A stretch of DNA of 64,000 nucleotides from Neisseria yangbaofengii (GTDB taxonomy: Bacteria; Pseudomonadota; Gammaproteobacteria; Burkholderiales; Neisseriaceae): assembly GCF_014898075.1 (NCBI RefSeq), contig NZ_CP062976.1:1426001-1490000 (forward strand), in the 5' to 3' direction. This document shows, piece by piece, positions 14,668-21,483 of this stretch. Position numbers and translations under genes: made by a program. Every line of letters begins with the position of its first letter. The first letter of the stretch is position 1. The notes below the pieces were generated by a model. The model ran no database searches. It had not been told where the DNA came from and worked only from the letters and a program-made list of their open reading frames with translations.

Positions 14668-14741
14668 TTTTAAACCGCATTAAAAGCCGTTTCAGACGGC
14701 CTTTGTCAAAATAGCCTCATCAATCCGATGAGGCTTTTTTT
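14668..14741 (+). promoter_or_regulatory. Late promoter module P2 (protease/capsid operon)
   Basis: TTTTAA (14668), six bases, TTAAAA (14680-14685), 21 bases including an inverted uptake sequence, CAAAAT (14707-14712), then AGCCTCATC-AATCC-GATGAGGCT (14713-14735) and T-run to 14741, touching the GTG at 14742. The right arm supplies GAGG as ribosome binding site. By position it equals PI of Mu. Confidence 0.75.
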
Positions 14742-15854
14742 GTGAAAAAGTTTTTTGAAATTTTTAAATCCGGCACGCGCACCGACAACAACGGCCGCAC
14801 GGTGACGATTACCGATGCGGATGTTGCGCAGGCGGCTGCGGCGTATGACCCCAAGCTGCATGAAGCCCCGCTGGTTATCGGCCATCCTAAAATCGATGCC
14901 CCGGCCTATGGCTGGGTGGGTGGCTTACACGCCGATGGTGGCGTGTTGTCTGCCGATTTCGCACAGATGGACGATGACTTTGTCGGCTTAGTGCAAAGCG
15001 GCCGCTATAAAAAGGTGTCGGCCAGCTTCTATCCGCCCGACAGTCCGAGTAATCCGAAGCCCGGCTCTTGGTATTTGCGCCATGTCGGCTTTCTCGGCGC
15101 ACAGCCGCCTGCGGTGAAAGGCTTGTCCGCCATCAACTTTGCCGAAGACGATGTGTATGTGGAATTTTCAGAAGCTGCGCACGGTTATGCTGCCGGTTTA
15201 TTTGTCCGCCTGCGTGAATTTTTGATTGAAAAATTCGGCATTGATGAAGCGGATAAAGCTGTACCGAGCTGGCAGATTGAAAATTTGGAATGGGCAGCGA
15301 AATCTGCCGATACATCACCCACCCCGGCTTTTGCCGACCCCGTAACCCCAACAGAACCTCAAAACCATGAAAACAAGGAGACCGATATGTCGCCCGAAGA
15401 ACAACTGGCAGCCGAAAAAGCCGCCCGTGAACAAGCCGAAGCCAAGGCTGCTACTGCGGAAGCGGAGCTGAAACGCTTGAAAGACGAACAAGACCGCGAC
15501 TTGCGCGACGGCAAGCATGAGCAGAATGCCGAATTTGCCGAAGGCTTGGTGAAAGCAGGCCGTCTGAAACCGGCCGATAAAGACTTGGTGGTGCAGGTGT
15601 TGGATTTTGCCGAATACCCCGAGCATACCAGCGTCGATTTCGGCGAAGGCGAAGCGAAAAAGCCGCTTTCTGAAGCCCTGCGTGCGTTTTTGGGTGCGGT
15701 GCTGCCCACGCAGAATTTGGGCGGCAAGTTTGCCCAAGGCCGAACGGCAATGGATTTTGCCGAAGGCATGAGCCACCACGACCGCGCGCTGGCCTATCAA
15801 AAGGTACACGGTTGCAGCTATGAAGAAGCCGCCCGTCGCACCGCGCAAGATTAA
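14742..15854 (+). CDS. Mu I-like prohead protease with C-terminal scaffold
   Basis: A 370-residue protein. The N-terminal part (1-140: APLVIGHPKID, VGGLHADGGVLSADF, VSASFYPP, LRHVGFLGAQPPAVKGL) is the Mu gpI protease domain that matures the prohead. A linker and a charged coiled coil (215-260) form the scaffold part. A second start inside the gene (15,387) would give the scaffold alone, as Z of Mu. GTG start directly follows module P2 without another ribosome binding site. Confidence 0.88.
   Translation: MKKFFEIFKSGTRTDNNGRTVTITDADVAQAAAAYDPKLHEAPLVIGHPKIDAPAYGWVGGLHADGGVLSADFAQMDDDFVGLVQSGRYKKVSASFYPPDSPSNPKPGSWYLRHVGFLGAQPPAVKGLSAINFAEDDVYVEFSEAAHGYAAGLFVRLREFLIEKFGIDEADKAVPSWQIENLEWAAKSADTSPTPAFADPVTPTEPQNHENKETDMSPEEQLAAEKAAREQAEAKAATAEAELKRLKDEQDRDLRDGKHEQNAEFAEGLVKAGRLKPADKDLVVQVLDFAEYPEHTSVDFGEGEAKKPLSEALRAFLGAVLPTQNLGGKFAQGRTAMDFAEGMSHHDRALAYQKVHGCSYEEAARRTAQD
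15387..15854 (+). CDS. Nested scaffold protein (Mu Z-like internal start)
   Basis: In frame within the protease gene, AAGGAG lies seven bases before ATG 15387, a much better ribosome binding site than most in the window. The 155-residue product begins MSPEEQLAAEKAAREQAEAK, a coiled coil, and keeps the C-terminal region thought to bind the capsid protein. In Mu the scaffold Z is made from such a nested start in gene I. Independent translation here is inferred. Confidence 0.7.
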   Translation: MSPEEQLAAEKAAREQAEAKAATAEAELKRLKDEQDRDLRDGKHEQNAEFAEGLVKAGRLKPADKDLVVQVLDFAEYPEHTSVDFGEGEAKKPLSEALRAFLGAVLPTQNLGGKFAQGRTAMDFAEGMSHHDRALAYQKVHGCSYEEAARRTAQD

Positions 15855-15878
15855 CCCCTGTATCGAAAAGGAAACACA

Positions 15879-16817
15879 ATGAGCAAGCATTTAGCAGCGT
15901 TGCGCGAAAAAGACGAAGTGCTGACCCATCTGGCGGTCGGCTACCGTCAGACCGGCTTTGTCGGCGAACAAATCGCGCCGGTGGTGTACACCGAAAAAGA
16001 AGGCATCAAGGTGCCGGTATTCGGCAAAGGTTCGTTTGTCGAATACGAAACCGAGCGTGCGGTCGGCGCGGCCAGCAACGTGATTACGCTGGACCGCGGC
16101 AAGACCATGCCGGTGGTATTGGAAGAGCACGACTTGGCGGCCGGTGTGGACTACCGCGAGCAGCACGAAAGCCGCCATGACGAAAAAGCCAAGGCCGCAC
16201 GCCGCGTAACCGCCGGTATCCAGCTGAAGCAGGAATTGGAAATCGCCCGTCTGATTCAGGATAAATCGGTGTACCAGTCCGGCCATACCGAAGACTTGTC
16301 ATCCGCCGCCGAAAAACAGTGGACACACGAGCAATCCGACGTGCAGGAAGCGTTGGAAACCGCCAAAGAGAAGGTGCGCGCCGCCTGCGGCATCCGCCCG
16401 AACATCTTGGTGGTGGGTGCGCAAGTATTGAGCAAGCTGCGTATGAACGCAGGTTTGCGCAGCCACCTCTCGGCCAACGACCGCAAGGTATTGCTCAACA
16501 TCGAAACCCTGAAAAACCTGCTCGATGTGGACGACATCATTGTCGGTGAGTCGGTGTATGCAGAGGGCAGCGGCAAGGCCACCAAAGACGTATGGGGCAA
16601 TTTTGCCAGCCTGATTGTGCGCCCGACCATGATTGCAGACGGCAACGACGAAGGCCAAACCGCCTTTGCCTACACCTTCCGCCGCCGCGGCATGCCGGTG
16701 GTCGACCGTTACGATGCAGTGGGCGGCAAAGTGGAATACGTGCGCTATACCGACATCCGCAAAGCGGCGGTGGTCGGCGGCGCGTGCGGCTATCTGTTCC
16801 AAAACGTGATTGCTTAA
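15879..16817 (+). CDS. Major capsid protein (Mu T / BcepMu-type)
   Basis: A 312-residue protein that begins MSKHLAALREKDEVLTHLA and has the extended-loop and beta-rich sections expected of an HK97-fold capsid subunit, such as PVFGKGSFVEYETERAVGA, VLEEHDLAAGVDYREQ and the C-terminal RRRGMPVVDRYDAVGG. It follows the protease/scaffold gene, the standard order. AAAAGGAAACACA precedes the ATG. The palindrome and terminator after it may end this transcript or raise capsid yield. Confidence 0.85.
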   Translation: MSKHLAALREKDEVLTHLAVGYRQTGFVGEQIAPVVYTEKEGIKVPVFGKGSFVEYETERAVGAASNVITLDRGKTMPVVLEEHDLAAGVDYREQHESRHDEKAKAARRVTAGIQLKQELEIARLIQDKSVYQSGHTEDLSSAAEKQWTHEQSDVQEALETAKEKVRAACGIRPNILVVGAQVLSKLRMNAGLRSHLSANDRKVLLNIETLKNLLDVDDIIVGESVYAEGSGKATKDVWGNFASLIVRPTMIADGNDEGQTAFAYTFRRRGMPVVDRYDAVGGKVEYVRYTDIRKAAVVGGACGYLFQNVIA

Positions 16818-16819
16818 AT

Positions 16820-16835
16820 GCGACGACATCGTCGC
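16820..16835. repeat. Palindrome copy 3 of the GACGAC-(A/G)TCGTC family
   Basis: GCGACGACATCGTCGC, flanked by AAAT and TTTT to lengthen the dyad, starts three bases after the capsid stop. It shares its core with the palindromes at 6771 and 9465. Confidence 0.65.
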
Positions 16836-16844
16836 TTTTGATAA

Positions 16845-16873
16845 AGGCCGTCTGAAAGCCTTTCAGACGGCCT
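16845..16873. terminator. Uptake-sequence inverted pair after the capsid gene
   Basis: AGGCCGTCTGAAA-GCC-TTTCAGACGGCCT, a perfect 13-bp stem with a 3-base loop. It lacks a proper T-run on the plus strand, so termination is probably partial. AGGAG follows as ribosome binding site of the next gene. Confidence 0.55.
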
Positions 16874-16886
16874 CAGGAGAAACCGG

Positions 16887-17159
16887 GTGACTTTACAAGT
16901 GAAATTCGAAGACCTTGATGCCAAGGTCAAGGTAGCGGAATACCACCGTATCGGCGAAACCACCGCCATCGTCTGCTCGCTGACGCTGCAATCGGGGTTT
17001 GTGGTTATCGGTCAGGCCGCCTGCCTGAACCCTGATGTATTTGACAAGCAGGCAGGTTGCGAGCTGGCCTATCAGGATGCCATGCGTAAATTATGGGAGC
17101 TGGAAGCCTACCGCGTCAAAGAAAATGCTTTTGCAGAAAAGGAGGCCGTTCATGGCTAA
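16887..17159 (+). CDS. Gp49-family phage protein
   Basis: A 90-residue protein with the family pattern: TTAIVCSLTLQSGFVVIGQAA, then CLNPDVFDKQAGCELAYQDAM and RKLWELEAYR. Small proteins of this family occur in head or tail regions of Mu-like phages; the role is not known. GTG start with AGGAG upstream. It overlaps the next gene by eight bases. Confidence 0.65.
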   Translation: MTLQVKFEDLDAKVKVAEYHRIGETTAIVCSLTLQSGFVVIGQAACLNPDVFDKQAGCELAYQDAMRKLWELEAYRVKENAFAEKEAVHG

Positions 17160-17487
17160 ACAAACCAAACAGGTGGTGTTGACCACCACCATCAAAACCA
17201 CCGGCAAGGTGGTGGAAAACCGCTTCGTAACCTACGCCGGCAAACAGGCAAAGGCCAACGAAGCCGTGCTGGGTGTAGCTGCCTACGATGCTGACGAGAA
17301 CGAACTCTTGGCTGTTGACGTGGTCGGCATTGCGCTGGTGGAAGCTGGCGGTGAAGTGGCCGCAGGTGCAGCGGTATCTGCTGATGCACAGGGTTGTGCG
17401 GTGGCCGGTACGCAGAATGTGGCTGGCACGGCGGTAACGGCTGCAGCGGCTGCAGGTGACTTTATCCGCGTTTTGCTGAAAGGTTAA
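17152..17487 (+). CDS. DUF2190-type head protein
   Basis: A 111-residue alanine/glycine-rich protein, mostly beta, with a pattern of the DUF2190 family: AVLGVAAYDADENELLAVDVVGI, then repeated short strands with AAGAAV, GTQNVAGTAV. Such proteins decorate capsids. ATG 17152 follows GGAGG. It lies between Gp49-like and a small unknown head gene. Confidence 0.6.
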   Translation: MAKQTKQVVLTTTIKTTGKVVENRFVTYAGKQAKANEAVLGVAAYDADENELLAVDVVGIALVEAGGEVAAGAAVSADAQGCAVAGTQNVAGTAVTAAAAAGDFIRVLLKG

Positions 17488-17489
17488 TC

Positions 17490-17789
17490 ATGGCGAAAAA
17501 AACCTATATCGCGGAAACCGCGTTGATTCTGCAAGACAAAGACGGTAAGGAATTTCGTGTTGAAGCCGGTGAAGTGGTAGACCTTACGCCGGAGCAGTAT
17601 CAGGACGTGGCCGCCCATGTGGTGGCGGCGGAAATTTCCGACGAAGACTTGGCCGAAGCGGGCTATCAGCCCGACGGCGAAACACCGTTGGAAGACACAC
17701 CTGCCGAATCCGTGCCATCTGAAACCACTGAAGCCGACGCACAGCCTGAAAGCAAACCTGCCCGCAGCCGCGTTAAGAAAGGCGCGTAA
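17490..17789 (+). CDS. Small head-region protein with acidic tail
   Basis: A 99-residue protein. The first 60 residues are an alpha/beta unit (ALILQDKDGKEFRVEAGEVVDL), the rest a disordered Glu/Pro/Ser tail that ends in basic residues (ARSRVKKGA). It overlaps the next gene by one base (TAATG). No family is certain; position suggests a head-completion or decoration role. Confidence 0.5.
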   Translation: MAKKTYIAETALILQDKDGKEFRVEAGEVVDLTPEQYQDVAAHVVAAEISDEDLAEAGYQPDGETPLEDTPAESVPSETTEADAQPESKPARSRVKKGA

Positions 17790-18235
17790 TGCGTTACATC
17801 ACGCGTGATGACTTGGCGGCCGCGGTCAGCATGGCTGAGCTGGTGCAACTGAGTAATGACCAGATGAGCAACTACGGCATGGAAGAACCCGATTGGAACG
17901 TGGTCGACCGCGCCATCGTGTATGCCTCGGAACTCATCGACGGCCATATCAGCGGCCGCTACACGCTGCCGCTGGTACCGATGCCGGGCATCCTGCCGCA
18001 GCTGGCCACCGACATTGCGCGCTTTTGGCTGCATCAGCGGCGTGTCAATGCGGCGGAGTTTCCAAAGCCCGTTCAGACGGCCTACGACAATGCGCTGAAA
18101 TTTTTGGCGGCCATCCGCGACGGCAAAATCCATCTCGGCATACGCGAGGTGGAAGAGCCGACAGGCCGGTTGCAGCCCGAGCGCGGCGCATACCGCGTGC
18201 GCGGCGGCGGCAAGATGGATTTGGAGGGCTACTGA
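17789..18235 (+). CDS. Mu gp36-like head-tail connector (DUF1320)
   Basis: A 148-residue protein with the DUF1320 pattern: MRYITRDDLAAAVSMAELVQL, DWNVVDRAIVYASELIDGHI, SGRYTLPL and LPQLATDIARFWLHQRR. Family members form a helical ring at the head-tail joint, as gp36 of Mu and gp15-type adaptors. It overlaps the next gene (TGATG), again as in Mu. Confidence 0.85.
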   Translation: MRYITRDDLAAAVSMAELVQLSNDQMSNYGMEEPDWNVVDRAIVYASELIDGHISGRYTLPLVPMPGILPQLATDIARFWLHQRRVNAAEFPKPVQTAYDNALKFLAAIRDGKIHLGIREVEEPTGRLQPERGAYRVRGGGKMDLEGY

Positions 18236-18738
18236 TGGCGGCGACCGTACCGATTTTGCAGGCGGTGGTGTCGTGGTTGCAGGAGCAGCTGCCTGAAGCC
18301 GAAGTGCGGCTGTTTCCCGACAACCCTGCCCAATACCGCTTTATCCACCCCAAGGGCGCGGTGTTGGTGGGCTATCAGGGCAGCAAGTTCGGCAGCATCG
18401 AACAGTTGGGCAATATCTCGCAGCAGCGCGTGATGACCCTGCATTTAACTGTGTTCGGGCGCGGACTGCACCATGACGGGGCGGCTTTGGATTTGCTCGA
18501 CAGGCTGCGTTTGGCCGTTGTGGGCTTTAAGCCGCCGCACTGTCTGCCCTGCCACTTAATCAGCGAGCAGTTTGCGGGCGAAGACGGCGGCGCGTGGCAA
18601 TACAGCCTGCTGGTGCAAACCGAAACCCACCAAGTGCAGCAATGCCGCGAACCGGCACAACCGACCTTTATTGCCGCGCGTTACCGCCGCGAAGGCGACC
18701 CTTTAGAAACCGATTTGAAACCCAAGGAGAAACCATAA
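18235..18738 (+). CDS. Mu gp37-like tail completion protein (DUF1834)
   Basis: A 167-residue protein with VPILQAVVSWLQEQLPEAEV at the start, then GAVLVGYQGSKFG and an extended strand region before a polar tail. Size and place match gp37 of Mu, between gp36 and the tail sheath. ATG at 18235 overlaps the previous stop, and its stop overlaps the sheath start (TAATG). Confidence 0.75.
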   Translation: MAATVPILQAVVSWLQEQLPEAEVRLFPDNPAQYRFIHPKGAVLVGYQGSKFGSIEQLGNISQQRVMTLHLTVFGRGLHHDGAALDLLDRLRLAVVGFKPPHCLPCHLISEQFAGEDGGAWQYSLLVQTETHQVQQCREPAQPTFIAARYRREGDPLETDLKPKEKP

Positions 18739-20147
18739 TGGCAGCAGCCTTCCACCACGGCACGGAAACCATCCGCATCGACGGCGGCTCAGTGCCCGTT
18801 TACACCGTCGACGGCGCGATTACCGCCATCGTCGGCACCGCGCCTACCGGCGCGGTGAACGAACTGACCGTGTGCCAAACCAAAAAAGACTTTGCCGCAT
18901 TCGGCGGCGAGCTGACCGGCAAAGGTTTTACCCTGCCCGATGCCGCGCATATCTGGACGCGTTACGGCTCGGGCGTGGCCTATGTAATCAACGTATGCGA
19001 CCCGGCCAAACACAAAACCCGCATCAGCGACGAAGTGCTGAGCGTTGACAGCGATACGCTCACCGCATACACGGCCAAGCCCGCATTGTTGGACGGTTAC
19101 CGCCTTGCCGACGGCGCGGCCGCGCTGACCGAAGGCCAGCACTACACCATCAATGCGCTGACCGGCGAGATTGTGTACAAAACCAAACCGACCTCCCCGA
19201 AAATCACCTACGACCATGTCGACCCGGCAAAGGTTACCGAAGCCGACATTCTCGGCGCGTATGTAGCCGCCACGGGCAAACGCACGGGCTTGGAGCTGCT
19301 GACCGAAGGTTTCAACCGCTTTGGTGCGGACGCGAAAATCCTCATCGTGCCGGAGTTTGACAAAACTGCCACCTGCGCCGCCGCCATGATTGACACGGCC
19401 ACCAAGCTCAATGCCATTGCCTATATCAATGCCCCGAAGGGCACATCGTTGAGCAAGGCTTTGGAAGGCCGCGGCCCGAACGGCACGATTAATTTCAAAA
19501 CCTCTTCCGACCGCGCCCAACTGTTTTACCCGCACGTTGTCGGCCTGCTTGGTTTGGAACATCTGGCCACCCACGCGGCCGGCCTGCGCATGAAAACCGA
19601 TGTGGAAAAAGGCTATTGGTGGAGCATTTCGAATAAAGAGCTGTTGGGCGTAACCGGGCTGGAAGTGGGCTTGACCGCCCGTGCCGATGACCCGCAAAGC
19701 GAAACCAACCGCTTAAACGAAAAAGGCATTACCACCGTGTTCAACAGCTACGGCACGGGCTACCGCTTGTGGGGCAACCGCTTGGCCTGTTTCCCGACCG
19801 TTTCTCATATCAAAAACTTTGAAGTGGCGCAACGCACGGGCGATGTAATTGACGAATCCATCCGTCGAGTTGAGCTGCAATACGTTGATCGCCCAATAGA
19901 TGTTGAGGATGATGCTTTGATCGATAGCCTGATCGAAACTGTACGTACCTATTTGGGCACACTAAAGAGTATCGTCGGCTACGAAGTGGATTTAGACTAC
20001 GATTACGATCTGCCCGATGCGTTCAGCAAAGGCCAAGTCCCGATCAAATACGATTTCACGCCCAAGCTGCCCGCCGAGCGCATCACCAATACCAGCGTGA
20101 TGACGCGCAAGTATCTGGTCAACCTTGCCTCGGGCAACCGCAATTAA
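18738..20147 (+). CDS. Contractile tail sheath protein
   Basis: A 469-residue protein with sheath landmarks: an N-terminal region with GSVPVYTVDGAITAIVGTAP, a central variable part, ARADDPQSETNRLNEKGI near 325, GYRLWGNRL, then the C-terminal domain with IEVVRTYLG-like segments (LIETVRTYLGTLKS) and YDFTPKLPAERI. It forms the contractile outer tube. It is followed after 11 bases by the tube gene, the usual order in P2 and Mu. Confidence 0.92.
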   Translation: MAAAFHHGTETIRIDGGSVPVYTVDGAITAIVGTAPTGAVNELTVCQTKKDFAAFGGELTGKGFTLPDAAHIWTRYGSGVAYVINVCDPAKHKTRISDEVLSVDSDTLTAYTAKPALLDGYRLADGAAALTEGQHYTINALTGEIVYKTKPTSPKITYDHVDPAKVTEADILGAYVAATGKRTGLELLTEGFNRFGADAKILIVPEFDKTATCAAAMIDTATKLNAIAYINAPKGTSLSKALEGRGPNGTINFKTSSDRAQLFYPHVVGLLGLEHLATHAAGLRMKTDVEKGYWWSISNKELLGVTGLEVGLTARADDPQSETNRLNEKGITTVFNSYGTGYRLWGNRLACFPTVSHIKNFEVAQRTGDVIDESIRRVELQYVDRPIDVEDDALIDSLIETVRTYLGTLKSIVGYEVDLDYDYDLPDAFSKGQVPIKYDFTPKLPAERITNTSVMTRKYLVNLASGNRN

Positions 20148-20158
20148 GGAGCTGACAC

Positions 20159-20677
20159 ATGAGCGATTACATCCGCGCGATTTACAATGCCAACGTTTAC
20201 GTTGACGGCAACAGCCTGCTGGGTAAGGCTTCCGAGTTCAAACTGCCCGATTTTGAGATTACTCAGGACGAACACAAAGGCTTGGGCTTGTACGCCACCA
20301 TCAAGCTGCCCTCGGGTGCCGAAGCCTTGGAAGGCGAAATCACTTGGAACAGCCTGTATCCCGAAGTGGCCGAAAAACTCTACAACCCGTATCGCGGCGC
20401 ACAACTGATGGTACGCGCCAACCAGCAGCTGCACGATGCGGCGGGTTTGGCCAAAGAAGTGCCGGTGGTTACCGTGCTGACCGTCTTGCCGAGCAAAAAT
20501 GGCTTGGGCACGTTCAAACCGAAAGAGAAATCGGAACACAACACCACCTATCAGGCCACCGAAATCCGCCAAATCATCGACGGCCGCGAAGTGCTGTATT
20601 TCAACGCGTTCAAAAACATCTACCGCGTCGGCGGCAAAGACGTGTTGTCGCAGATGCGCAAAAACATCGGTGCGTAG
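20159..20677 (+). CDS. Tail tube protein (P2 FII / Mu M-like)
   Basis: A 172-residue protein: IYNANVYVDGNSLLGKASEFKLPDFE, GLGLYATIKLPSGAEALEGEITW, and C-terminal EIRQIIDGREVLYFNAFKNIYRVGG are typical for the major tail tube subunit of P2-type contractile phages. AAGGAG is nine bases before ATG. Module P3 begins two bases after its stop. Confidence 0.92.
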   Translation: MSDYIRAIYNANVYVDGNSLLGKASEFKLPDFEITQDEHKGLGLYATIKLPSGAEALEGEITWNSLYPEVAEKLYNPYRGAQLMVRANQQLHDAAGLAKEVPVVTVLTVLPSKNGLGTFKPKEKSEHNTTYQATEIRQIIDGREVLYFNAFKNIYRVGGKDVLSQMRKNIGA

Positions 20678-20678
20678 G

Positions 20679-20787
20679 TTTTAAACCGCATTAAAAGCCG
20701 TTTCAGACGGCCTTTGGCAGAATCGCTGTATCTCCCGCAGATACAGCGATTTTTTATTTGTATTGAATTTTTAAAAAGGAAACCATC
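20679..20787 (+). promoter_or_regulatory. Late promoter module P3 (tape-measure operon)
   Basis: TTTTAA (20679), six bases, TTAAAA (20691-20696), 21 bases with inverted uptake sequence, CAGAAT (20718-20723), then CGCTGTATCT-CCCGC-AGATACAGCG (20724-20748) and ATTTTTTA. Unlike the other copies, a 39-base leader with its own AAGGAAAC separates the T-run from the ATG at 20788. Confidence 0.72.
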
Positions 20788-21078
20788 ATGAACGAAGCAC
20801 AGAAACTGCAAGAAGACTTGGGCGCAACCCAAACCGTGAAGCTGAAATATCCGGTGCGTTTGGGCACGGGTCAGATGCTGGAAAAAGTGAATGTACGCCG
20901 TCCGCGCGTAGGCGATTTGCGTGCGGTTATGCACATCAGCAACGAAGCCGAGCAAGGCTTGTTATTGGTCGCCCGTGTAACAGGTTTGGTGCCGGAAGAC
21001 TTGGACGAGCTGGATTTGAAGGATTTGGAGGCGATTCAAGCCACCTTTCGCTCCGAAGACGAAGCCGTCGGCGCATAA
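20788..21078 (+). CDS. Tail assembly chaperone (gp41/gpE-like)
   Basis: A 96-residue protein with the chaperone pattern KLKYPVRLGTGQMLEKVNVRRPRVGDL and a C-terminal acidic helix (VPEDLDELDLKDLEAIQATF). It sits directly before the tape-measure gene, as gpE in P2 and gp41 in Mu, and coats the tape measure during tail assembly. A second frame continues beyond its stop and is probably reached by frameshifting. Confidence 0.85.
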   Translation: MNEAQKLQEDLGATQTVKLKYPVRLGTGQMLEKVNVRRPRVGDLRAVMHISNEAEQGLLLVARVTGLVPEDLDELDLKDLEAIQATFRSEDEAVGA

Positions 21079-21250
21079 ATCAGCTGCCGAGTCCAATCAG
21101 GAACTATTGGCCGCCTGTGCGGATTTGGCCTGGTGGTTTGGTTGGAGCGTGCAGGCCGTTTACGACCTGCCACTGGATGAGTTTGAGGAGTGGCAGAAAG
21201 AAGCAGCCCGCCAAATTAAGGCGGGCTATGCTCGGAACGGAATGATTTGA
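21020..21250 (+). CDS. Frameshift extension of the tail assembly chaperone (gpE'-like)
   Basis: The frame +1 (equal to -2) relative to the chaperone is open from 21020 to the TGA at 21248 and has no ATG or GTG start. It encodes ELLAACADLAWWFGWSVQAV then YDLPLDEFEEWQKEA, which matches the GpE' family (aromatic cluster, then PLxEFxEWxxxA). In P2 and Mu the second product is made by programmed frameshifting, in Mu reportedly by -2. GGAGGCGA at 21027-21034 is a candidate slip site but is not proven. Confidence 0.7.
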   Translation, partial: RIWRRFKPPFAPKTKPSAHKSAAESNQELLAACADLAWWFGWSVQAVYDLPLDEFEEWQKEAARQIKAGYARNGMI

Positions 21251-21263
21251 CGTTATGGCCGGA

Positions 21264-21443
21264 TTAACAGCGTTTTTCCCGTACTTCTTCAGCGAGACGC
21301 GTACACCAACCGTTTGGTTCCGGCTCTTTTTTGAACCATGCTTCGTATACCCATTCCAGTAAGCCCCAAGCAAGTCCGGCAATCATAGCCAAACCTGAGG
21401 CAATCACGATGAGAAGCAAGGCTGAGACGGCAAAGGCAAACAT
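21264..21443 (-). CDS. Small membrane protein antisense within the tail operon (59 residues)
   Basis: An ATG at 21443 is preceded by AAAGGGAAAAAAG on the minus strand. The product has one membrane helix (VSALLLIVIASGLAMIAGLA, about 6-25), then GLLEWVYEAWFKKEPEPNGW and a charged tail. It fills the otherwise empty 230 bases between the chaperone extension and the tape measure. Opposite-strand single genes in late operons are typical morons. No family recognised. Confidence 0.6.
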   Translation of the reverse strand: MFAFAVSALLLIVIASGLAMIAGLAWGLLEWVYEAWFKKEPEPNGWCTRLAEEVREKRC

Positions 21444-21483
21444 CTTTTTTCCCTTTCGTTATTCATAAACAGGATATTACCAC

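Noticed and set aside
14713-14741. Hairpin plus T-run before the protease gene as a simple terminator only
   Set aside because: The same hairpin follows a fixed -10-like hexamer and dyad in five places and carries the only ribosome binding site of four genes, so a pure terminator reading does not explain it.
18789-19697. 302-codon open frame on the minus strand inside the tail sheath gene
   Set aside because: It is a mirror of the GC-rich coding frame of the sheath gene, has no ribosome binding site and a His/Gly/Arg-rich composition typical of antisense frames.
21104-21382. 92-codon minus-strand frame across the chaperone extension
   Set aside because: It overlaps the well-supported gpE'-like frame and lacks a Shine-Dalgarno; the better minus-strand gene in this gap is 21,264-21,443 in another frame.
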